Assembly (NCBI RefSeq): GCF_000006405.1
Contig: NW_003209596.1
Location: 67,755-131,754, forward strand
Direction of reading: 5' to 3'
Origin: Perkinsus marinus ATCC 50983
Taxonomy: Eukaryota > Perkinsozoa > Perkinsida > Perkinsidae
DNA: 64,000 bases
Positions 45,102 through 55,600 of this stretch are shown piece by piece (within the stretch, counting starts at the first letter, position 1; every line of letters starts with the position of its first letter). The notes under the pieces were generated by a model. That model was not told where the DNA came from and ran no database searches. It saw only the letters and a list, made by a program, of their open reading frames with translations. The translations under genes were made by a program, and so were the position numbers.

Positions 45102-46113
45102 GGGTTTTACATTCGTCCGATATGAGCGTGTTGCACAATTTTCCTAAGTTGGATTTTCGTTCTTCCACATTCGTGGACTGTTTGAATGAGCCCATTCCTC
45201 TTATTAAGAGACTCTCACTTGGAGAGAAATCAGTTTTCCCATGATTTGTATATTGGAGTTCGTCAAGGAAGGAGGGGTTTGACATCTATGTCGGGTGGGG
45301 GATTACACCTATACAGTGCGTGCAGATCTCATGGCATTGGGTTATTGTTGTACGACCAGCAACACTGCCATCCGCGGTAGAAGATGTGATGGGCTGTCCT
45401 TGATAGGACTGGTTACTGTACTCGCATGTGGATGATTCACGGGGCCTATGCCCAGATCCTATATTGTGAAAAACAAGGATAGTCTGGGCTGCTCAGCCCG
45501 TTTTCGACAATCTGTGTAATATGGCAGAGACGTGTTGCATTGTTGTGGAAGAGACCGCATTAAATTGTTGTGGTAGGGTCTCTAGTGTAGAGACCGCATT
45601 CAAAGATTTTGGGGTGCTTCTCGGGTCCAACTGATAATTGACTCACCTGCATTGTTGGCACGGAATGGGGTCCGCTCTCGATCGATGTGCATGCTGTACC
45701 TCCTCCCGTTGAGTCTCTTCCAATGAATATCCGGTCCACTGGAGACCATACCACCACTCATTTGGATAGTTTGACAAACAGCCCACTGAGTTGAACTCCG
45801 TTCTCGTTGCTACGTTACTCAACTTCGTTGCTTGGAATTTTGGAGTTATCTTATTACTATCACAATTTCATCACATTCGCGGCCAATCGATTCGCACTAG
45901 AAACTCAATGCGTGACTTAATTGAGAGGAACATATTATTTGGCTCAGGATTAGCCTAAGAGCGTAAAGGAAGCGTAGAGCGCGGAATGATGTAAAGGTTT
46001 GTTCCGCCAGCACGAACGATGTGTTAATAGCTATAGTAGGATTCTCTATAAGCTTATAATTGTTTGGTACCTGACGAGCACATAATCAATCCAATGAGCG
46101 GAGCGAGACCCCC
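45102..46113. other. intergenic, no gene recognised
   Basis: 3' flanks of convergent genes. A short direct repeat (AGACCGCATT, near 45551 and 45590) is present. No supported frame. Confidence 0.45.
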
Positions 46114-47464
46114 TTACAGTCCGAACACTAATGTGTATATGGACAGCAGGATGATCAGAATTTCTCCGGTGAAATGAACGACGCGTCCGGAGTAAATGGC
46201 ACGCAGGCCAGCAGTATTGACGAAACAGGCCTTCCAGTAAAAGAAGAGAGGAAGTAACATAACCTGAAACACTAGAGTATGAAATCAAGAACAGATTTGA
46301 ACATGAATTCCCCACGAGCGCTACTATCACTTCCTCAACGATAGACATTTATAATATAAATTTTATATACTTTATTATACGCTTATCACAAGCACAAATG
46401 CACGCCATTATATCTCTCTGAATGTGTCTTACACAGGGCATCCCGAGGATAGCTCCCAAAATAGATATCAGAGTCATAACGCCAGGAATGACAACAGCAA
46501 GAAGAGCGCATAATGCCACAAGAGCCGTTCGTATAGCATAGCATATCAGATGGCGCATTGGAGCATCCTCTGGGATAAGCCTCTCACAGTCCATAGCAAC
46601 CGGAGTGAAGAGAGCGAGGAAATGAGTTGCACACAATACTAGAATACAGACGATGATAGCATAGCCAGCCCAGTTGAGTTTGCCAGTAGAGGTCGAGATG
46701 GCACTGACAATATCGCCATATTGGGCGATCCCGTCACCATAGCCCGCATAACCAGCAGCCATGATGCCTATGTAGACGGCGAATATTATAGCGAAAGCCC
46801 AAATGAGCGCTTTGCTGAATTTGCTAGGTTCCCCCACGCCATTGAGAACTGCGGACACCATAGTAGTGAGACCGAAAGATGTCATCAAAGTTGCCATAGC
46901 GCTACCAAGCTGGTCATTGAAGAGGTGATACTCTAGCGTGTCACCCTCGCTAACAGCATTCGTAGCACTGGCTATGATGATGACTATACAAGTGGCGATA
47001 ATAGAAATGACGCCAACTGATGATAGCCAGCCGATTGCCTTCATCGATCGGATCCAGACGAAGGGGACCATAAGACATGCGTAAATGAGGACCCACCAGT
47101 CTTGCGTTAGAACAGGCCATAGCCGCATAGTGTTTTCAGCGAAGAGAATCAACATAATGACGCAAAGGCCAACCATAAAAACATCCATACAAATAACAAC
47201 AGCCAGTTTGCCTGCTATCCCGAAGGTCCGCATTCCCACGTCTTGGAAGGAGGGGTACTCGCTACCTTTCTTTAGAGCTACACATGCATCGCATAGATGA
47301 TGAGCCATCCACATAGATGCAAGACCAGCGACGAATAGAACAATAAAGCCTCCTATCCAGCCAGACTGTTGCATGACCTTGGGAAGGCCCAATACACCTA
47401 CGCCTACACATGTAACCACCAAAGAGGCAGTTGCCCCGAGAACACCTGTGGAATCAGCCTGCAT
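46114..47464 (-). CDS. amino-acid transporter, AAAP (SLC36/SLC38-type) family
   Basis: Two exons. Exon 1 (46433-47464) starts MQADSTGVLGATASLVVTCV and shows the family's first helix signature GVLGLPKVMQQSGWIGGFIV. About ten membrane helices follow, including VVICMDVFMVGLCVIMLILF, SVGVISIIATCIVIIIASAT, and SFGLTTMVSAVLNGVGEPSK (family: FA..G...L..I...M..P). It ends SILGAILGMPC. The donor GTAAGA and acceptor TTTCAG bound an intron at 46264-46432, unusually long for this window. Exon 2 gives VMLLPLFFYWKACFVNTAGL and a last helix ILIILLSIYTLVFGL, with a stop at 46114-46116. Proton- or sodium-coupled uptake or vacuolar exchange of amino acids is the family role; the substrate is not predictable. 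Confidence 0.88.
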
Positions 47465-49610
47465 GAGGAATGAAGAACTAAATGCTCAAATCCCGTGCCC
47501 GAGTGTACTCCACGCAAGGCAGTCATATATAACTCATAGGATACTATCATGTAACATTCAACAGTGGCTTGCATTCAAAATGCATATCCCTAAGGGCAAA
47601 CCTGCTGAGATTTGCGACTTCTTCTACGATCGTTTATTATCAGTACCTGTTGGCAGCTCTCCCTGGCGTGAATGCCTGCCTTTCCGATGAGAGCCTATCC
47701 AGACAATGCCGACTAGTTCGAGCCTCTGATGCTGCACCCACAACGACGTCGCCCTCGTCGCCTCCAGCAGCAAGCTTAGCTTAGTCCCTACGTTAGCAGT
47801 GGTGGAGACGATCGGTGACGGCCGGAATTCCAGACACCCGCAGCTCCAGAAGAAGGTGGCAACCTGCTACTGACCCGCGACATTCAGAGAAATCTCTACA
47901 GACGCCGGTGCGCCTGTGAAGCCGACGTCTAGCGTATTCCAGACCAACAGCAAGGACCTCATCAGAGAGAAAAGCACTGTGACTTTATCGAAGATAGTCG
48001 CGTTGGTAGAATTGACAATCGCATTCTCGACACACTGAGCTAGGAAATGCTGATCTTGCGCATATAGCCGGAGGGTCTACAGCGAAGACCTTCGACTCGA
48101 ACATGCGAACTCCCCTATTACTACCAGAAAGAGCCACAAAGGCGCAGGTTCGACTCCCGCAGCCTCCGTTCTGATCGTTAAATCGCTAGAACTACAAGTT
48201 GCACTAATCCGCTGTCCCTGATTTCTCACCAAGGCCTTCCTCGTACTCCGAAGTTCCTCACCTGGGAAGTATTAATGTCGAATGTGGGAGATACCACGGC
48301 CAACACGAGCTACCTCATAAGGAGCAGCCAGAGGAAGAGCTGAAGTATTACAGATACGATTGCCTCTAATCAATACTGGGGACAATCATCTCACAAACCT
48401 TGCTAAATTGATAGGTAGAGTGTAGCCATCCACTGTTCACTCTCTTAAACACTGGAAACAAAGCAGCGCAAGGTGAAGCTGATATAATAATAGGTCCTAT
48501 GGAGTAATGGTCCTATAACCTACGAGTTGTTTCTCAAGGGAGTGCCTTGAAAAAAGGAAGCCCTACCGTTCCTTCTTCAACGATCAACTCCTCATAACTT
48601 CCCATTTTTGAGGAGGGTGAGGAATTGGTAATGTATACCTCGAAAGGACCTGTCTCCCCACCGTTGAAGAAAACCGTCAAAATCACGAACCTGTCACGAT
48701 GGATTGAACGATTCAGTCTTTGTCAATGACAGGTTGTCAACAAATTTGGAAACCACAGGAGATATCAAACAAGGGGTACGAACACACGCTTACTGCTTAG
48801 TTAGCAAGCTCGTCTGGGGTGCCTCATTGAAGCTGAACGTCGTTGACAACGGGAAGCAACCCGGGCGGTATGGTAAACAGGACAGCGGGCCCTGAATGCG
48901 GGATTCGGTCGGAAGACTAAACTCGAACCGGAAGCCCGCATGTCGGGTCGCCAAATCACAGGGTTGAGGCCCGCTCGAGGTCGACCTCCGCAGCTCGGCA
49001 TACGAGCCGTCTTAGCCGAGTGATGGCTCCGTAATTTTCACGCAAAAATTGTTTCTAGAGCATACATAGGAGAGGCACCACATCGAGATCCCCGTGTTTT
49101 TGTGGGTATAGCCATCCGTTTATCTCTTGATTTGTACTTTCCTCGTGTTAGAACTCTCTTTAGTTGTGGAGAAATATTTCGTAGTACTCAAATAATCCGT
49201 CACGTAGAACAAAGCTCCGCTCACTCAACGACGAGTTCAACGCCGGACAGACGGCCACATGGTGGCACAAAAACGATGGTTCTTCTCTAACTTTCCGTCC
49301 CCAAGACCACGTATTACCGTGAAACTGGGTCAACTGGGGGTTTTCGGGCCGCCGAAACGATTGAGACTAGCCTTCTAGGGAAAAAGGCGATAAAGTCAAG
49401 GTGTACGAGTAGAAAAGTGGAAAACCTGCATTTCTATACCTTTTTATTTCCCAAAAAGGTGATAAATGAGAATATAACACAAATTTCAATTTTCAGAATA
49501 TACATGATTTTCCTCCGAGGTAAACTTATCAAACGAATAAAAGCGAAAAAAACTTACGAAAAATATAAAAATACAATATAACGAATAGATGAAAATATAT
49601 TAAAGCAAAG
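47465..49610. other. gene-poor region, border of the AT-rich array
   Basis: No supported gene. Two local structures: an imperfect inverted repeat around 48896-48941 (ATGCGGG...CCCGCAT) and a 12-bp palindrome GAGGTCGACCTC at 48977-48988. From about 49400 the base composition turns strongly AT-rich, and homology to the downstream repeat units begins at about 49611. Confidence 0.45.
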
Positions 49611-50065
49611 TATAAACGACCATATGCACCATGCAAATCACACAAAAAAACTGACAATAACGAACACGTCGTTCACATATATCCCCAACTCCTCCATAAC
49701 ACAACAGACGTATAAAGTCATTTAACCATGATAATAACATGTGCTCAAAAATCAACAGTAAAACCCAACCCGCTGAGAAGAACTAACAAAGACCAGCATG
49801 ACTATTCCCAACACAATACTGCTCACAGAAAGTATTCGTCACTCTGTAGTATAACTCATGCATTGCGTGCTTACAGCAGCATACGAAACTAATTGAATCA
49901 TGCAACCGATCACATACGACGATAATAATCACGGGGCTTCATTTTACAAACGAATAAGCGTCCAACAACTGGCATTCCTCAGGACGATAGTCTCTAAAAT
50001 CATAGACAATTTCTTGCGTGATAAATCAGTATTGTACACGAGATGAAACACTCCAGCTGTCATCT

Positions 50066-51843
50066 TCATCCAAGCACCATACGGGACACACTCCGGAACC
50101 TGAAAACAACAACAAATAAAAACAAATCCATTTGCATTCCCAATATAACTCTAATGCCCTCAATATCGAATTCAGTTGACCAATTAAACTCCATTTCCTC
50201 TCATTCACGAACGATGCTCACATCACAACCTACAGTATTCTCCCACACCCCACTCACTTAGAGAGTTGAAACTTCTTCTTCACAGCCCTGAGTTGCGTCC
50301 CTGAATGGTCCTCATTGGTAGCTACTTGCAATAATGCACATAGCTCCTTCGCCACCACCTTCACGTCGTGCTCAGTGTTAGGACAATGTACGGCTACATG
50401 TGGTGGCCACGCTGTCGGCTTCCTCAACAACTTGTTGGATAAATACAAGGCGCCTGCCGCTAACTGACTTGCGGAATACCTCAGCATACTGTACCTGATC
50501 CGAATAGGAATAATCGATGATGTCGAAATTATATAATATTATATTAAAATCAGATAGATGCAAAAATATATTCCAGAAGCCACTGCATACCGCCAATATC
50601 GGAGTTTTCACCGAGTACTACGCCACTTCACGTGAAACAGGTGAAACTCCGGTATATACAGTAAAACGTACACAAAAGTAGCCATTCAATATAAAAAAGA
50701 GACAAACCAACTTACTCTGGCAATGCAAGCTCCAGACAATACTGGGATAAGAAGAAGTGCTTCTCATCGGCTTCCATGACCTTAGCATACCGCAACAGGA
50801 AGAACATCGGCGACGGGGTAGTCATACAGAACCTGAAGCGAACACCAAATTGGTGTCACCAATACAACACTAAAAGAGGGAAGAGACACTTACCCAAGCG
50901 TGTTGAGAATGTCAACTTCCATCTCCATCACTTCGTGACGTTGATAAGTCCTGTCGCATATACTGACAATGTCCTTCATCTCGGGAGGATATATATCTTC
51001 ATATCTGACAAGAACACCATCTTCTTCTCATACCACTCCTCAACCAACTTCGACTCACTTAGAAGCAATCAATAAACAAGTAACACCAACCAACTGCAGT
51101 CGTGTACGTGGAAGATTAGGACACTGCTCAAGGTAGCGATCAATCAAGTTAACCTGAAAACACACAAAATCATCAACCAAGGGAGCATCATCGATAGCTA
51201 CCGTTAAGTAGAGCGTCTCAGGAACCAACTTGAACTTCCAGTGGACCTCAACCAACCAATCGATCAGAACTGCACGCATACGCTGAGTGATATCATTCTG
51301 GGTTCTCTGCATGTAGTCGCTGGATTGCCTGTATCTGAACGAACGGAGAAGATACTTTCCTCACTGTGGAACGATAGAGTCGACCTACTTTTGTTCAACG
51401 CCATTCATATTGACAAAGATAGGGTTGACATATTCCGCCACGAACTGAGGGTCGCCGAGATCCTGAAAATCGTCCCTCACTGGAGGGATGAACTCCTGAG
51501 TGAACGTCACTTGACGATCCTCTGGGGGGATGGTGTCCTTCCAGTCAATCACTGGGCTGATGGACTCCATTCTAGCCGGTGTGGTGCCCTGCATGATAGT
51601 ATCATCAAGATCGTCCCCTAATCGTGCCTTGCCTCGCGAGGCCGCGCCTGTTGTCATCCTGCAAAACCAACCAGAATCACCACCAAGACGAGACTCACCC
51701 GTGTGAGCAGGCAGAAAGTTCGAAGTGTTGCTGAGGTCCATGAACACCTCCCGTTTACGGGTTTCCATCACAGCATGACCCTCCTTCCCAATAGGGACGT
51801 TTTTAGACCGCTGAGAGTGCTGTGAACGGTTGCTAGTGAGCAT
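50066..51843 (-). CDS. mitotic (A/B-type) cyclin, copy 1
   Basis: Starts [20 protein letters not shown]. The box REVFMDLSN has the spacing of a destruction box (RxxLxxxxN, with Phe for Leu), as in cyclins degraded by the APC. After two introns comes the cyclin N-fold: [20 protein letters not shown] and [20 protein letters not shown], then [20 protein letters not shown] and [11 protein letters not shown]. Next are [20 protein letters not shown] with [12 protein letters not shown], then [19 protein letters not shown]. The C-terminal fold has [20 protein letters not shown] and [10 protein letters not shown]; a last tiny exon adds [10 protein letters not shown] and a stop at 50066-50068. MRAxLxDWLVEVH is the hallmark of cyclin A/B and binds a CDK. 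The frame opens upstream at a GTG, but the first ATG is at 51843. One intron carries a piece of the TIR element. Confidence 0.85.
50579..50649. mobile_element. truncated copy of the 116-bp TIR element (candidate MITE)
   Basis: Only the right two thirds is present in this cyclin intron (from CCACTGCATACCGCCAATAT to CAGGTGAAACTC); the left terminal repeat is missing. The same intron in unit 2 has a full copy. Confidence 0.65.
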
Positions 51844-52004
51844 AGTAGATAGAAGTTGTTTGTTAGAGTCGATATCGACCACTGATGCGAATCGCGCTCG
51901 CCCTCAAAAATCGATCATTCTTGCAAAGTGCATGTATGATGCAGAATGTCGTGAACAAACACTACGTTCCTTAATATAATTAATTACCCCATACTACCTT
52001 ACGA

Positions 52005-52304
52005 TTATTTAAGGGACAGTTTCACAATCCTATCGCATTCCTCAGACGTGAGGAAGTCGTCGAATATCATCAACAACGGCTCATTCAAGGGAAAGGACGG
52101 CTCGAAAGAATACGATTTCATCAGAAACACAACTAAATCAATTATGTAGAAGTTGCATAAAAGTACAGTGTGTGTTAATTTGATGCGCAAATATGTGTTA
52201 TTTTCTGATATTAATTGCGAAGCGAGCGGAGCATATACCGCAACAACAGGCACTTTCTCGTTGTGCGTGCGTGCAGAATTATTCTGACTTAACTACGAAG
52301 CGTG
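52005..52304 (-). pseudogene. prolyl 4-hydroxylase-like gene fragment, unit 1
   Basis: The frame ends ...PLLMIFDDFLTSEECDRIVK and LSLK before a stop. P.L..FDDFLS.EECD.I is the first conserved block of prolyl 4-hydroxylase alpha-type 2-oxoglutarate oxygenases. The catalytic HxD...H core that should follow is absent, because the stop comes about 20 residues later. Upstream the frame (VVAVYAPLASQLIS...) is probably intron read-through. The LTR element is inserted just upstream (right side) of this fragment. It is probably a gene end carried along in the repeat unit, unlikely to be active. Confidence 0.5.
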
Positions 52305-52629
52305 TGTGCCGGGAACAGCACCACCACAGATGAGGGTCGAACCAGAGGGAGACACGAATTCAGTTACAGAGGGTTCTTCACCGTTCGAAGCATCACTGCC
52401 GTTGTTGGTCATAGCTTACGCAACTCCAATTGAAGGTACGGAGAACCGTAGAAGGTCAATTAGAGATAGATGGAACGAAGCTGCAAACGAATGGGATTCA
52501 GCTCGCTCTAACAGTCATCATAATGCATACTACACTACGACTCTAGAATGCACGATACTTTATTCGCAGTCATCATCGATAGTATGTTCTAGTCAGCCCT
52601 CTCGCTCGCCACGCGGTTACACCGTTACA
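52305..52629 (-). repeat. LTR (3' LTR of the element)
   Basis: 325 bp, same sequence as 58967-59291. The long ORF ends at its border, the stop overlapping the LTR's first bases. Confidence 0.9.
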
Positions 52630-55600
52630 GAGCCCCTGACGGACCACTGGCTTGACTGGGGTTCGTCACCAACAGAGTATCCGAGGGGCGAGATATCCCA
52701 AGGGCCTCAATCCGGTCCTTGCTGGCAGCCGTCACACGACCGTTGGGGTGTATTTCAACCCGGGCAAGGATGCAGCTTGCAGGAACCTCTGTCGTTAATA
52801 CCATCCAATTCCTTCCAGGAGACTCTTTACTTCTCTTGGTCGCCTCGTCGCTCCTCCAGAGGGGGAGGAACACGGTCGTCTTAGCACCACCATCATATAC
52901 CCAGATAACAACCTTCTCACACCGGGCCTCAATCACCTTGCCCACCATGACGAGGTTATCTTGAGATGGCAAGTAGAACGCCACGAACTTATCTACTAGA
53001 GCATCGTCCTGGAGCTCGCAGAACGCGCGACACGTGAGCTGCTCGGACCTCAGTAGCAGGGCCAAAGCACCAATGGGAACCTTCTTGCCCGACTCCAAAA
53101 CCGCCACTATGGGGATATCAGACCCAGGTGCTCGAAATAGTTTCTTCACCACTTCTCTTCGGCCTTCGTAGAGAACCTCATCGTGCTCCGATAACTTCAG
53201 AGTGTTACTATCCACAGCAGAACCGGCCGCCAAGCTAGCGCGGTTGTAGAAGGCCTTCACGTCCCTGGAATCAGCAAGCGCTTCTGTTGCCCATACAGCT
53301 GCTTCGCGAATATCAGCGATGGTTCTCTTGTCAATGTCTTTGTTCAAGTCATCCAATTCGCAGGTCACTCCTTCCTTCAGCAGCGGCATTAACGGTTCAC
53401 TACCATATACAGCCAGATGGGGCGACAATCCCTCTTCATTGGCCGCCAGATTGACCTTGGCCTCAGCTGATCCCAGATAGAGCCTCAGATCATCGGGGCC
53501 GTCGGCATCACCCAGAGATTCCACCCAGCGGAATGTCTGACTCACAGCTCTATGGGCTCGCTCTATCCGTGAGTTTCCCGTGGGGTTACGGGCCGCACTG
53601 GTCTTCACCACCCACCCGAAAAGATTACTCATAGCACCCAGAACCGAGCCGACAAATACAGATCCTTGATCGGAGCAGAGCCTACTGAACTCGCCATGAC
53701 GAACAATGATTCTATGCCACAAGAATCTGGCGACATTGGCAGCGGACTGGTCGTTTATAAGCTCAAAAGACACCTCACCAGTAGCCAGGTCAATGGCACT
53801 GACCACACACGCACTGGGCGGCAAACCCAGCCTCTCCTTGAGACCCGTCGGGATCATCTTCAAATCCACGCTGTAAGTGTCGAAGCGAGTACGGCAATCG
53901 GGGAGTACACCAGGGGGTTGCCGGTATCGTCCTGGGCAGCAAATTGGACATCTAGCCCGATAGGCTTTGACATCGGCCGACACCCCCGGCCACCAAGCAA
54001 CTTGAAGGACCATGCCTAGTAGCCGATCTCTACTGTTGTGCGCCGTGAGCAAGTTGTCGTGCAGCCTCATTAGCAGACTCTTCCTCATGTCTCTATCCGA
54101 ACCGTCCTCGAGCAGGGTAGGTACCATGGGCTGGAGGTCGACATCGCAATCGCTAGGGATCACCATAACCTCTTTAGGGCCATCGCTTGTCCTGAGAGAC
54201 CCTTGGCAAAATAGTAAACCCACTTCACTCCCAGCAAAGGGCTGGCGGATCGCAAATATCCCGTTCGCGAACCATCGTGACACCTTCTCTACCACCAAAG
54301 GAGACAACCCAGAATGGTCGACTTTCCGGCCAACAGCAAAGATCTCGCGGACGCGAACTCCTTGGAACACCGAATCATCCTCAGCGAGGGCCTTCTCCAC
54401 CACAGCTGCCTGGTTGTGGTTGAGGTCGATAATGTCTAGTGCCGCCAGGGGAGCCTCTACATGAGCAACCTGCGGTGCCGTATAGCACTCTTCTGGTGGG
54501 CTCTCGCCCTCAGGAGGAGCCCCAGAGGTCACGGGCGCAGCAGCCATCACCGGGTAGTCCTGCTCACCCAACATGTCGTCATCTGCTGGCCGCAGAAGGT
54601 CCGGGATGACCATACAGAAAGGTAAGAGATCCTTGCCGGCCTCGTCTCCTTGGCATCGTGGGTCTTCCTCGGGTTGACACAGGAGCTGCTCATGCCAGCG
54701 GCTGAGTAGATCGGCCACGTCGTTAGAGGTACCAGTACAGTGCCTCACCGTGTAGGGTAGATATCTCCACTCACTGGCCTCCTCGATCCACGAGAGGAAA
54801 CGGCGCGACTTGGCGCTAATCAAAGGGGAGAGAGGGAGCCGGTAAGTAGTCCATCGAGAGAGACTGATAGTATTGTCAGTTAACACCAGGATCTTAGCCT
54901 CACTCTGTGACTCTCTTGGAGATCTTGGCCTGGTGGTAGCTATGAACAGCTTGCCCCACTTCTGCATGGCGGCCATGAGGGCCAGCATCTCCTTTTCATA
55001 GATCATTAACTTTACCTCATCGCCCGACAGAGCACGAGATAAAGCACCAACCAATACCGCTTTCTCGGGGTCTTTCAAGTCCTCCATAGAGACTTCCTGG
55101 GAAGGCCCATTATACCGAAAGAGCGCAGCCCCAATGGCAAGGTCAGAAGCGTCCACAGTCACAACCCAGGAGCTAGCCTCACCACATATCAAGTCTTTGT
55201 ACGAGTGAAGACCTAGAGGGGCGTTGACGATGCTCTCAGACAGCCGCTTTAGGGCATCCTCTGCCTCGGGCGAGATCTTGAATGGCTTCTTGTTGACCAA
55301 TGGCGTCAGGACCTTGAGGGTCTCCCCAAACCCCGCAAGCCGATCGAACTGAAAGGCGCTGCGGGCGTAGTTAATGGACCCCAGGATTCGTCTCAGATGG
55401 GACCCACTAGTAGGAGTCTGGGCGAGCGCACTCTTGAGCCGAGCTATGCTCTCGTCGCTCAGCCGGATTCCTCGGGCGGAGAACTCTAGCCCAATGCAGA
55501 CAGCGCTCGCACCAATAGAAGGACCACACTTAGAGCTTACCCTCTTCCCAAGAGCATTGATAGCGGCCACCACCACCTTCCGGCGTCGTTCACACTGATC

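Noticed and set aside
44251-45147. A 298-codon Leu/Pro/Ser-rich frame on the plus strand overlapping protein B.
   Set aside because: A frame-shifted reading of the 36-bp minisatellite; protein B's own frame has the signal peptide and Cys modules.
46046-46348. A separate 100-codon minus-strand gene next to the transporter.
   Set aside because: Another frame of the same DNA gives the missing last transporter helix with proper splice sites; the frame listed is intron plus a wrong phase.
48060-48175. Possible tRNA: a GGTTCGACTCCC string near 48150 resembles a B box.
   Set aside because: The following AGCCTCC has no matching 5' acceptor strand at the right distance, and the T stem has a mismatch.
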